Shown here one piece after another: positions 41,679 through 50,262 of a stretch of 64,000 nucleotides of DNA. The first letter of the stretch is position 1; each line of letters starts with the position of its first letter. Source of the stretch: Erysipelotrichaceae bacterium (lineage in GTDB: Bacteria > Bacillota_I > Bacilli_A > Erysipelotrichales > Erysipelotrichaceae); the NCBI GenBank assembly GCA_017539025.1, contig JAFYHT010000023.1, positions 1 to 64,000 of the forward strand, given 5' to 3'. The notes beneath the pieces were generated by a model, which searched no databases, was not told where the DNA came from, and was given only the letters and a program-made list of their open reading frames with translations. The translations under genes and the position numbers were made by a program.

Positions 41679-43011
41679 GGTTGCGAAGTTCGGCGGATCA
41701 AGTCTTGCCGATGAGATACAGTTTCAGAAAGTAAAACAGATCGTAGAAAGCGAGGCAGAGAGGAAGTTTGTCGTCGTTTCTGCCTGCGGCAAGGCCAACG
41801 AAGAGGAACACAAGGTAACGGATCTCCTTTATCTCTGTGCTGCTCATCTTCATTATGGAGTTTCAGCGGAATCTTTATTCGTTCCGATCGAAGAGAAATA
41901 CAGAAGGATCAAGGAAAGGCTTGGATTGAAGATCGATCTGGATAGAGAATTTGAAGAGATCAGAAGTCATTTTGATAAGGAGATCGATACCGATTATCTG
42001 GTTTCAAGAGGAGAATATCTGACAGCAAAACTGCTAGCGGAATATCTGGATGCGCAATTTGTCGATGCGAAGGATTTTATCCGTTTCATTCATAATGATG
42101 AAGTGGATCTTGAAAAAAGCAGAGAGAAATTCTTCAAGCTGATCGATACCGATAAGAAGATCGTCATTCCGGGATTCTATGGAACACTTCCTAACGGCAA
42201 TATCAAGGTCATGTCCAGAGGGGGAAGTGATATCACCGGTGCGATCATCGCCAATCTGGTCGATGCGGATGTCTATGAAAACTGGACCGATGTTTCCGGT
42301 ATCTATGTTGCCGATCCACGTATCATCAGGAATTCGCTTTCCTGCAAGAGACTGACATACAGGGAACTTCGAGGAATGAGCTATATGGGTGCCAATGTCT
42401 TACATGATGATGCGATCTTCCCGGTCAGAGAGAAGAATATTCCGATCAATATCAGGAATACCAATAAACCAAATCATCCGGGTACGATGATCATGAACGA
42501 CTGCAGTGAACTCGATGCCAAGGATCCTCCAAGGATCATTACCGGTATTACCGGCAAGCAGGGTTATACGGTCATCACTGTGGTCAAGAATCATTCTTCA
42601 ACTTTAGTCGGTTTCTTGAGAGAATTATTGTCGATCTTTGAAGAATACAGAGTATCGATCGAAAGCGTACCGATCACTGTCGATACATTCTCGATCATCG
42701 TCTCTTCCAAGGCTGTTTCAAACAATCTCTATGAGATCTTGAATCGGATCAAACAGACTTTCCAGCCGGATGACATGAGAGTCGATGAAAATGTGGCGTT
42801 AGTCGCTGTCGTAGGCAGAAGGATGCAATCACTGCCCGGTATCTCCGGTAGTTTGTTGTCTGAGTTTGGTCGCAATGCGATCAATATCAAGGTCATCAAT
42901 CAGAGTGCCGATGAGCTTTCTATCGTCGTTGGCGTAGAAAACAGCGATTTTGAAAAGGCGATCAACTGTATCTATGAAAGATTTGTTCTGGCACAGGAGG
43001 AAACATTATGA
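41671..43011 (+). CDS. lysC: Aspartate kinase
   Basis: A 446-residue aspartokinase phosphorylating aspartate, the entry to threonine, methionine and lysine synthesis. The N-terminal kinase domain shows KFGGSSLAD (residues 4-12) and SRGGSDITGA; tandem ACT domains follow (about 305-440) with TVVKNHSSTLVGFL and LVAVVGRRM, the usual site of feedback by lysine or threonine. Start ATG 41671 overlaps the hom stop by 8 bases with GGGGAG seven bases before it; an upstream frame of 10 codons lies in hom. It overlaps asd by 4 bases (ATGA). Confidence 0.95.
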   Translation: MIKVAKFGGSSLADEIQFQKVKQIVESEAERKFVVVSACGKANEEEHKVTDLLYLCAAHLHYGVSAESLFVPIEEKYRRIKERLGLKIDLDREFEEIRSHFDKEIDTDYLVSRGEYLTAKLLAEYLDAQFVDAKDFIRFIHNDEVDLEKSREKFFKLIDTDKKIVIPGFYGTLPNGNIKVMSRGGSDITGAIIANLVDADVYENWTDVSGIYVADPRIIRNSLSCKRLTYRELRGMSYMGANVLHDDAIFPVREKNIPINIRNTNKPNHPGTMIMNDCSELDAKDPPRIITGITGKQGYTVITVVKNHSSTLVGFLRELLSIFEEYRVSIESVPITVDTFSIIVSSKAVSNNLYEILNRIKQTFQPDDMRVDENVALVAVVGRRMQSLPGISGSLLSEFGRNAINIKVINQSADELSIVVGVENSDFEKAINCIYERFVLAQEETL

Positions 43012-43997
43012 AGATAGGGATCATCGGAGCCAGTGGCGCTGTCGGCAGACAGATGCTGGTATGTCTGGAAGAATCGGATCTTCAGATCGATGAGATCAGA
43101 TTATTCGCATCCCCTCGTTCAAAAGGGAATGTATTGAAATATAAAGATCAGATGATCGAAATGGATGTCGTTGAAGAAGACAGCTTTGAAGGACTGGATT
43201 ATGTCTTGGGTGCAGTTTCCAATGAACTGTCAAAGAAATATCTGCCATATATCAGAAAGGCAAATGCGGTCTATGTGGATAATTCCAGTGCATTCAGATT
43301 GTTGGATGATGTCCCATTGGTCGTTCCTGAGATCAATGGCGAAGATGCCTTGAAGCACAACGGAGTGATCGCCAATCCCAACTGTTCGACGATCATCACA
43401 ATGATGGCTGTCGCACCGATCAACAGACTTTCAAAGATCGAAAACATGGTGACGACGACTTATCAGGCGGTTTCCGGTGCCGGAAACCAGGGAATAGAAG
43501 AACTCAAGGATCAGATCAGGCAGATCGATGAAAATGAAAAAGTAGAACCGAAAGTCTTCCCGAAACAGATCGCATATAACTGCGTTGCACAGATCGGTTC
43601 ATTCCTTGACAACGGCTATACGACCGAAGAGATGAAGATGATGAACGAGGGCAGAAAGATCCTGCATCTTCCGGATCTGAAAGTCTGCTGTACCTGTGTC
43701 AGAGTCCCGGTATACCGTTCCCATTCGATTGCTGTCAGACTGGTGACGAAAGATGTTCTGGACCTGAGTGAAGTCTGTAAAGCGATTGAAAGTTCCAAGG
43801 GATTGAAACTCTTCGTGGGCGAAGATATACCTGCACCGCTTGAAACATCAGATCAGAACGATGTCTATGTCGGCAGGATCAGAAGGGATCTCATCGATGA
43901 GAAGGGGATCTCGTTGTGGTGCTGCGGTGATCAGATCAGAAAAGGCGCTGCAGCCAATGCGGTACAGATCATCGAATATCTTGAAAAGCACAAATAA
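43008..43997 (+). CDS. asd: Aspartate-semialdehyde dehydrogenase
   Basis: A 329-residue enzyme reducing aspartyl phosphate to aspartate semialdehyde with NADPH. It shows GASGAVGRQM at the N-terminus, the catalytic cysteine in NPNCSTI (about residue 125), and the family residues in TTYQAVSGAGNQG and RVPVYRSHSIAVRL. It is the last gene of hom-lysC-asd, starting in an ATGA overlap with lysC and ending before a bidirectional terminator at 44003-44027. The same intermediate is needed for lysine and diaminopimelate; the later lysine genes are not in the window. Confidence 0.95.
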   Translation: MKIGIIGASGAVGRQMLVCLEESDLQIDEIRLFASPRSKGNVLKYKDQMIEMDVVEEDSFEGLDYVLGAVSNELSKKYLPYIRKANAVYVDNSSAFRLLDDVPLVVPEINGEDALKHNGVIANPNCSTIITMMAVAPINRLSKIENMVTTTYQAVSGAGNQGIEELKDQIRQIDENEKVEPKVFPKQIAYNCVAQIGSFLDNGYTTEEMKMMNEGRKILHLPDLKVCCTCVRVPVYRSHSIAVRLVTKDVLDLSEVCKAIESSKGLKLFVGEDIPAPLETSDQNDVYVGRIRRDLIDEKGISLWCCGDQIRKGAAANAVQIIEYLEKHK

Positions 43998-44002
43998 AGA
44001 AG

Positions 44003-44027
44003 AAAGATCGGCAATGCCGATCTTTTC
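44003..44027. terminator. Bidirectional terminator between asd and the HD/RyR gene
   Basis: AAAGATCGGC pairs with GCCGATCTTT around AAT, flanked by A/T runs, serving convergent genes. Confidence 0.9.
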
Positions 44028-46039
44028 TAATCGAGTTCGTAGATCCTTAATCCGTCAAACTTCTTGATCAGTTTCAACATACTGTTGAACGGTTCATAGT
44101 CTTTGACTTTTTCTTCCAGAGGAAGTTTATTGTAATGGGCGACGATATCCTTTTTCGTGCAGCCGATATCCATGGCCAGCTTGTGCTGACGGAACTGTTC
44201 ACGCAGCATCTTTGATTCTTCCTTATCGGAAGCAAGTGTTTCGTAATCCGTTCCATAGGTCCATCCCATGGATTGGTGTTCTCTGATCCAGCGTTCGTGT
44301 TCCATCGGTGCAATGATCCTGATCAGTTTTTTGGTGAAAGAGGAGATCATCGGATAATCGACCGGTTTATCGGTATAGAAGCATCCCAGTTCATCCAGAT
44401 ACTTGCTGAAGGATTTTGCCTGATTGATGTTGGACAGCTGATATTCCAGTGACAACATTTCAAATTCCGCTTCCAGCTGACTTCCTTCGACGTATTTTTC
44501 TCTGCCCTGATAGTTGTATCGGGCATTGAGGGCGACCGCAAAGTCATAGAGATGCAGGAAATTGCTGTTGGATAGATAGGTGTGTTTCTTCGTTCTGTCC
44601 GCTTTTGCGATGGACGGCCTGATATTCAACGGGATATGGCTCGTATCAACGATGCTTTCGATATCTTTGACAAAGCGCTGTCCTTTTTCTGCCATGTCGC
44701 TGTAGGCTTTCAGACGAGGCATCTTTCCTTGTTTTCCGTTTTCTTTCCATTCGCGGTATTCTCTTTCGAATTCATCGATCTTTTCTTTTTCTTCTCTGTC
44801 GTAGTAGTAGATCGCTTTGATGGAATTGTTGCTGAAATCAAATTCTGCACTCATCGGATGAAGTTCCGTACGGGAATTTCTGCCATAAGCTGTTCTGTCC
44901 CAACATTGAAGTTCATCGCAAAGGAAGAGCAGGAAGGCCAGAGGATGATCTTCCATAGCCAATGGTCTCTTGTGTTTTTCTTCGTCCTTATAGAAGGCGA
45001 TCGCAAACTTGTAGAGACTGTTGTGTAAGATGATGGCAGTCAGGACATCGATGTGTATTTCCTTGATCTGATCGATGCCAAAGGATTCGACCAGTTCTCT
45101 ATAAAGCCTATTGGCACTGAAATAGGCGTGGTCCATGTGATAGTCGAATTTTTCCGGTGCACTCGGTTTGTTGCGGATGGTCTGGACCAGCTGCTTAAAG
45201 TGGCATTCATAGTCTTTTCCGATCTTTTTTACGATATCATAGGAAAACAGTTCATCACTGCTGGAGAAGTCTTTCTGATACAGTTTATGAAAGTGAAGTC
45301 TTTCTTCTTCGGAGAGAAGGGAAAAGTTGTTCGAATTCTTGTATGCCAGATACAGCAGATCTTTTCCTCTTTGTCTGTTATCGACTTCGAAATAGGAAAG
45401 TACCTGTTCAAAAGGCAGTTCAAACGGATAGCCGATATCATGGAAGAGGGAAGTCATTCCCCAGTATTTCAGGAAGAAGGCGGATGCTTCTTCCTTGTCT
45501 AAGTTGTAGTACGAGTTGAAACAATCACGGAAGTACTGATTGGTCTCATAGATCGCAAGTCCAAGAGTAAAGACATAGACGGAGTGAGAGTAATGGTCTC
45601 TGTGTTTCATCAGCAGAGAACTGCCGTTTGATTCAAATTCGGAAAGCAGTTCGACCATCTTTTTGGATTTGCCATAGTGACCGAAAAACATTTCCAAAAA
45701 ACAATAGTAGATATTGTATGCATCTTCGGCAATGCCGGAATCGATAAAGCTTTCCAATTCTCTTTCCAGGCAGAGACGGTTGATGTCCATTTCCATATTG
45801 AAAGGGATCTGTTTCGCTTTTGTACTGTTTCCTAAGAAGATATTCTCTTTCTTTTCGATCTTTTCTTTTTTTGGATCGAAATTGAGTTTTTCACATCTGT
45901 TGTGAATAAAACGCAAAGCGGCTGATTTCAGATCGTTATCTTCTTCTTTGAAATGAGGAAGCGGTTCAAAAGGCCCGACATCTTTCTGGAAGCGGTTCCT
46001 GTTGTTTTCTCTTTCTTGAGCAAATGCAGTATATGACAT
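44027..46039 (-). CDS. HD-domain protein with C-terminal RyR domain
   Basis: A 670-residue cytoplasmic protein. An HD-type helical domain (about 140-330) shows KHRDHYSHS (His149, His152) and SLFHDIGYPF with His200-Asp201, a metal site typical of phosphohydrolases. The last 90 residues resemble RyR domains: EHERW (580-584), GWTYG (592-596) and HYNKLPLEEKVKDYEPF. RyR domains in bacteria have been proposed to bind nucleotide-derived signals. The gene is second in a two-gene unit with a TIR-domain membrane protein, 16 bases after it, with AAGGAAG as ribosome site. I infer that a TIR-made nucleotide could be read by the RyR domain and act through or be destroyed by HD. Not tested. Confidence 0.78.
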   Translation of the reverse strand: MSYTAFAQERENNRNRFQKDVGPFEPLPHFKEEDNDLKSAALRFIHNRCEKLNFDPKKEKIEKKENIFLGNSTKAKQIPFNMEMDINRLCLERELESFIDSGIAEDAYNIYYCFLEMFFGHYGKSKKMVELLSEFESNGSSLLMKHRDHYSHSVYVFTLGLAIYETNQYFRDCFNSYYNLDKEEASAFFLKYWGMTSLFHDIGYPFELPFEQVLSYFEVDNRQRGKDLLYLAYKNSNNFSLLSEEERLHFHKLYQKDFSSSDELFSYDIVKKIGKDYECHFKQLVQTIRNKPSAPEKFDYHMDHAYFSANRLYRELVESFGIDQIKEIHIDVLTAIILHNSLYKFAIAFYKDEEKHKRPLAMEDHPLAFLLFLCDELQCWDRTAYGRNSRTELHPMSAEFDFSNNSIKAIYYYDREEKEKIDEFEREYREWKENGKQGKMPRLKAYSDMAEKGQRFVKDIESIVDTSHIPLNIRPSIAKADRTKKHTYLSNSNFLHLYDFAVALNARYNYQGREKYVEGSQLEAEFEMLSLEYQLSNINQAKSFSKYLDELGCFYTDKPVDYPMISSFTKKLIRIIAPMEHERWIREHQSMGWTYGTDYETLASDKEESKMLREQFRQHKLAMDIGCTKKDIVAHYNKLPLEEKVKDYEPFNSMLKLIKKFDGLRIYELD

Positions 46040-46055
46040 ATCTTCCTTCTTTCCT

Positions 46056-47660
46056 TTAATCCAGCATCAGTCTTGTATATCCCATGACGCCTCTGCACAG
46101 ATACAGACAATCACCGATGATGTTCATCGATGTGAAGTATGATGAATCGATCAGCTCTTCGCTCTTGTCGATCAGTGAGACCCTGTAAAGGGCGTTGTTG
46201 TCTTTGACGTTGAGATAGTAGAGATAATCGCCGTGTACCAATATTTCATAAGCTTCTGCGTCAGAGAGCTTTTCCTGATCAATAATATTATCCAGAGGGC
46301 TGCGATAGATCCCTTCGCCGTTGTTTCCGACATAGTAGACAGTATCATCAAAAATGATAAAGTAACTGTTGATCGTATTGCTTAAAACCTGAGAGTAATC
46401 GTTGTTTTCATAATGGCTGAACTCCTGATACTCATTCAGGAAGTACAGTTCGCCTTTATAGATATTGAGGTCGGTATAATCATTTGATGACAGAGCATAT
46501 TCATATCTGCCGTCATAGGAAAGCAACATGATTCCTCTGGAGAAGGTTTCCAGATTGAAGACGACGACATCATTTGTCCCATACAGGTGAGAAACAGGGG
46601 CTTTCTTGATCTGTTTGATCTCCTTTGTCGTCAGGTTATATGCGCAAATTACGTCTCGATCGAAGTTGGCTCTGTAATACAGTATGCCGTTATCGCCTAA
46701 TGTCAGGTTGTCTGCATCGAGATTGTTGATCAGACATTCTCCCTGTTTCCCCTTGTAGAAATCTTCAAGTCTGACTTTATATAAGCCATTGGTACCATTG
46801 ACCACATCCATGTAGTAAACGTTGTTTTGTTCATCCCTGACCGCAAAGCTATAGTTTGCCATGTTCTGGCTGATCTCTTCACTTTTTGCGATGACGGTCA
46901 TGTTTGCGGGTCTTGCATTACCGATCTGCACGCAGCGAATGATCATATAGATGAAAACCAGGATGCAGGTGACCAGCACATAGATCCAACTGTTTCTTGG
47001 TCTTTTCTTCCAGAAGAAGGTTACAAGCAGATATATACCGGGGATCAGACATATGAGCCCCAGACAGAACATGATGACTGAAACATCGAAATTGAAAGTC
47101 GGATTCGAAAGATAGATGCCAAACCATACGATCGACAGTCCCAGTAGAAATACGGCAGAAAAGACCTTGAAGACAGTATGCCAGACTGATTTTTTCTTCC
47201 CTTTTTTTCTGGCGTTTTTCTTCCACTCAACATCAAAGTCATCATCAGGAAGGTCTCTTCCTTCCATGATGTCCTGCACCATTGAGACCAGCTCATCGAT
47301 AGACTTTTCAAGCGGCTTATTGAGGGCATCGAGCCAATGCAGCGTTGCCAAATAGTATTCCATTGCACCGGATGGATTATTTTCAGTCAGTTTGAAAGGA
47401 ATGATCGTGACTCCGGCGTTGATCGCGTTATCAACTTCTCTTTTGACCTGTTTTGATGCATTTGAATAATCAGTAAAGATCAGAACCATGATCCTTGCTT
47501 CTTTTAGGGCGTTCATGATCGAAGAAGCCCATTCTTCCCCGGCACCGATATTGCGCGGCGCATACCAGCAGCGGATCTTCTGTTCTTCGAGTTTTGCGCA
47601 GATCGCCTGAGCTACCGAAGAATCCTTGTGAGAATAACTGATAAATACATCATGTGCCAT
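46056..47660 (-). CDS. TIR-domain membrane protein with extracellular beta-propeller-like region
   Basis: A 534-residue protein. Residues 1-130 form a TIR domain starting HDVFISYSHKD (box 1), with APRNIGAG (BB loop) and the candidate catalytic NADase residue Glu75 in QVKREVDNA. Three TM segments follow (about 163-187, 194-220, 228-250), so N inside means C outside. The C-terminal 270 residues are repeated strand units (YYMDVVNGTNGLYKVRL, YYVGNNGEGIYRSPL, YYLNVKDNNALYRVSL) of the DUF5050 or propeller kind. The plan is an outside sensor coupled to a cytoplasmic TIR. AAGGAG precedes ATG 47660. A 20-base palindrome (47701-47720) overlaps the presumed -35. Confidence 0.85.
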   Translation of the reverse strand: MAHDVFISYSHKDSSVAQAICAKLEEQKIRCWYAPRNIGAGEEWASSIMNALKEARIMVLIFTDYSNASKQVKREVDNAINAGVTIIPFKLTENNPSGAMEYYLATLHWLDALNKPLEKSIDELVSMVQDIMEGRDLPDDDFDVEWKKNARKKGKKKSVWHTVFKVFSAVFLLGLSIVWFGIYLSNPTFNFDVSVIMFCLGLICLIPGIYLLVTFFWKKRPRNSWIYVLVTCILVFIYMIIRCVQIGNARPANMTVIAKSEEISQNMANYSFAVRDEQNNVYYMDVVNGTNGLYKVRLEDFYKGKQGECLINNLDADNLTLGDNGILYYRANFDRDVICAYNLTTKEIKQIKKAPVSHLYGTNDVVVFNLETFSRGIMLLSYDGRYEYALSSNDYTDLNIYKGELYFLNEYQEFSHYENNDYSQVLSNTINSYFIIFDDTVYYVGNNGEGIYRSPLDNIIDQEKLSDAEAYEILVHGDYLYYLNVKDNNALYRVSLIDKSEELIDSSYFTSMNIIGDCLYLCRGVMGYTRLMLD

Positions 47661-47691
47661 ATGCTTTTCTCCTTGCCCCTGAGAGATTTAT

Positions 47692-47720
47692 GTTTATGAT
47701 TTGAATAATATTTTATTCAA
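47692..47720 (-). promoter_or_regulatory. Palindrome and presumed promoter of the TIR-HD/RyR unit
   Basis: TTGAATAA and TTATTCAA form an inverted repeat at 47701-47720. On the minus strand TTGAAT (47720-47715) could be a -35 box, with CATAAA (47698-47693) at a spacing of 16. An operator overlapping the -35 box would suggest repression. Weak consensus, moderate confidence. Confidence 0.45.
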
Positions 47721-47770
47721 TTATTTTATCACAGATATTGTTTATCTTTTTTACATTTGGTACGGCCAAA

Positions 47771-47797
47771 AAGAAAAAGCCGGACGATTGTCCGGCT
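47771..47797 (-). terminator. Terminator of the nucleotidyltransferase gene
   Basis: AGCCGGAC pairs with GTCCGGCT around GATT, with a minus-strand T-run, separating this gene from the TIR unit. Confidence 0.9.
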
Positions 47798-47809
47798 GAT
47801 GAGATGCGT

Positions 47810-48727
47810 TTATTCTTCAAAGAGGATATCCGGATAGGTTCCGTTGTCCTTGAGCGCTTGGATCTTGGTGACAACACTTGGTTTGTCTTCCTTGTATGTG
47901 ACACCAAACCAGGAATCTTCAGAGGTCAATACTTTGACTCTGCAGTCGCCGTTTTCTACCATGACACCGACGTGATTTGGCAGAAGTGCCTCGTATTTCA
48001 ACGGGTTCTTGTCGATGCCGATCGGCAGTTCATAAGTGAAGATCTTCTGCAGTTTGCCGATCACAGATGGATGGAAGCCCCAGAAGTTCATGGAGACAGG
48101 GGAACCCAGTTCCAATTCCTTGTATTCACCGTCTTCTTCATATAAGACACCATCGTGGTTTTCGTTCCACTTGATGTTCATGACTTCCTTGATGTCGGTG
48201 AGGAAACTTTCATCGTTTTTCTGGCAGACGCCTCTTGTAACGGTACCGTTGTCGGAAAGAGTGTTTTCAACTTTGTATCCGACCATGCAGTAAGTGTTTT
48301 CGTTTACGCCGTTGTGGAAGAAGTCCATGACTTTTTCAAAGGCATCCTTGCCATAGAAGTCATCGGCGTTGCAGACGATGAATGGATCGTCTTTCAGGAT
48401 GTTCCTGCATGACAGTAAGGCATGAGTCGTGCCCCAAGGTTTGACTCTTTCGACCGGGATCGTGACATCATCCGGGATGTCCTTGAGATCCTGAAATGCA
48501 TATTCGACTTCGATATACGGTCTGATCTTTCTGATCAGTGATTCTTCAAATGCTTCCTGATGTTCCTTTTTGATGATCAGCACGATCTTCTTGAATCCTG
48601 CTCTGATCGCATCAAAAATGGTGAATTCGATGATCGGTTCGTTGTGGTTGCCGACTCCGTCGATCTGTTTGAGACCGCCATATCTGGAGCCCATGCCGGC
48701 AGCTAAAATAACGAGCGTTTCTTTCAT
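47810..48727 (-). CDS. Sugar-phosphate nucleotidyltransferase
   Basis: A 305-residue enzyme of the NTP-transferase family that activates a sugar or alditol phosphate with a nucleoside triphosphate. The signature LAAGMGSRYGGLKQ (residues 8-21) is the nucleotide-binding loop, and CNADDFYG (about 118-125) is the metal-binding site. The N-terminal consensus is close to glucose-1-phosphate uridylyltransferase relatives, but the C-terminal half differs from GalU, so the substrate is left open. The ATG has AGGAGG upstream on the minus strand. It starts divergently from glpK, with a shared palindromic -10 region (48756-48765). Confidence 0.82.
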   Translation of the reverse strand: MKETLVILAAGMGSRYGGLKQIDGVGNHNEPIIEFTIFDAIRAGFKKIVLIIKKEHQEAFEESLIRKIRPYIEVEYAFQDLKDIPDDVTIPVERVKPWGTTHALLSCRNILKDDPFIVCNADDFYGKDAFEKVMDFFHNGVNENTYCMVGYKVENTLSDNGTVTRGVCQKNDESFLTDIKEVMNIKWNENHDGVLYEEDGEYKELELGSPVSMNFWGFHPSVIGKLQKIFTYELPIGIDKNPLKYEALLPNHVGVMVENGDCRVKVLTSEDSWFGVTYKEDKPSVVTKIQALKDNGTYPDILFEE

Positions 48728-48755
48728 TGTAAAATCCTCCTGCTTTCGTAAATAT

Positions 48756-48766
48756 TATATAATGAA
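48756..48766. promoter_or_regulatory. Palindromic -10 region shared by glpK and the nucleotidyltransferase
   Basis: ATTATATAAT reads the same on both strands and contains TATAAT in each direction (48760-48765 on the plus strand, 48762-48757 on the minus strand). Both flanking genes start about 30 bases away with good ribosome sites. Confidence 0.65.
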
Positions 48767-48792
48767 TTTGTAGACACAAGGAGACAAATCAT

Positions 48793-50262
48793 ATGGAAAA
48801 ATATGTCTTAGCTATCGATCAGGGTACGACAAGTACCAGAGCGATCATTTTTGATGCCAAGCAGAATGTCGTCAAGGTAGCTCAGAAAGAGATCACAAAC
48901 TTCTTCCCGCATCCGGGCTGGGTCGAACAGGATGCCAATGAGATCTGGCTTTCCACTCTGGCAGTCATGGCTCAGATCTTTGACGGAGGCCAGATCAAGC
49001 CGGAACAGATCGTTTCGATCGGTATTTCCAATCAGCGTGAAACGACAGTTGTCTGGGATAAGGAAACAGGACTTCCGGTATACCATGCGATCGTATGGCA
49101 GTCCCGTCAGACTTCCGATATCGTAAACAAACTTAAGGAAGACGGTTATGAGCCTTTTATCAAGGAAAAGACAGGATTGGTCCTTGACCCGTATTTCTCT
49201 GCTTCCAAGATCAAATGGATCAGAGACAATGTGGAAGGGGTAAAGGAAAACGATAAGCTCCTCTTCGGTACGATCGATACCTTCTTACTTTGGAAGTTCA
49301 CCTGTGGTCAGGTCCATGCAACGGATGTGACCAATGCGTCAAGGACATTGCTGTTCAATATCCATACTCTGAACTGGGATGATGAATTGTTGGATCTGTT
49401 TGAAGTGCCAAGATCCATGCTTCCGGAGATCAAGGATACATCAGGTTTCTTCGGTTATATCGACCCGCGTCACTTCTTCAACAGGACCTGTCCGATCACG
49501 GCACTTGTCGGTGACCAGCAGGCTGCACTGTTTGGTGAATCCTGCTTTGAAAAGGGCAATGTCAAGAATACCTATGGTACAGGCGGATTCATCCTGGTCA
49601 ATACTGGTGAGGAAGCGATCATTTCCAAGTATGGTTTATTATCAACGGTCGCCTGGAAGATCGGCAATGAAGTCAAATATGCATTAGAGGGTTCGATCTT
49701 CGTATCCGGTTCCCTGATCCAGTGGTTGAGAGATGAGATGAAGTTCTTCGTGGAAGCCAAGGATTCCGAAGAACTGGCAAGATCCGTCAAGGATGCCGGC
49801 GGTGTCATCGTGGTTCCGGCATTTACCGGACTTGGCGCTCCTTATTGGAACGATCGCTGCAAAGGTGCGATATTCGGTCTGACAAGAGGTACCAGCAGAG
49901 GCCATGTCGCCAGAGCATGCATCGAGGCAATGGCTTATCAGTCAAAGGATCTGATCAAAGTCATGGAAGAAGACCTCCATCAGAAGATCCGTTTCATCAA
50001 GGTCGATGGCGGCGCCAGTGTCAACAAACTGCTGGTCCAGTTCCAGTCGGATATCCTTGAGATCCCGGTCGTCAGACCAGTACTGGCTGAAACGACAGCT
50101 TTAGGTGCTGCCAGATTGTCCGGTATGGCTGTTGATTTCTACAGCTATGATGATTTCACACATGAAGAAACGCAACGCTATGAACCGCAGATGGATCATG
50201 ATGAAGTGGAAGAGCGTTATGACAGATGGCTCAAGGCAGTCAAGGCAACACAGGAGTTTTAG
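48793..50262 (+). CDS. glpK: Glycerol kinase
   Basis: A 489-residue FGGY kinase phosphorylating glycerol to glycerol 3-phosphate with ATP. It shows IDQGTTSTRAIIFD (phosphate loop, residues 7-20), the glycerol-binding region with SNQRETTVVW and WQSRQTSD, and GGASVNKLLVQFQSD in the second half. Slightly shorter than the usual 500 residues. AAGGAG lies 7 bases before the ATG. No glpF or glpO/D is adjacent. The next gene starts on the base after the stop, so the two are co-transcribed. Confidence 0.95.
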   Translation: MEKYVLAIDQGTTSTRAIIFDAKQNVVKVAQKEITNFFPHPGWVEQDANEIWLSTLAVMAQIFDGGQIKPEQIVSIGISNQRETTVVWDKETGLPVYHAIVWQSRQTSDIVNKLKEDGYEPFIKEKTGLVLDPYFSASKIKWIRDNVEGVKENDKLLFGTIDTFLLWKFTCGQVHATDVTNASRTLLFNIHTLNWDDELLDLFEVPRSMLPEIKDTSGFFGYIDPRHFFNRTCPITALVGDQQAALFGESCFEKGNVKNTYGTGGFILVNTGEEAIISKYGLLSTVAWKIGNEVKYALEGSIFVSGSLIQWLRDEMKFFVEAKDSEELARSVKDAGGVIVVPAFTGLGAPYWNDRCKGAIFGLTRGTSRGHVARACIEAMAYQSKDLIKVMEEDLHQKIRFIKVDGGASVNKLLVQFQSDILEIPVVRPVLAETTALGAARLSGMAVDFYSYDDFTHEETQRYEPQMDHDEVEERYDRWLKAVKATQEF

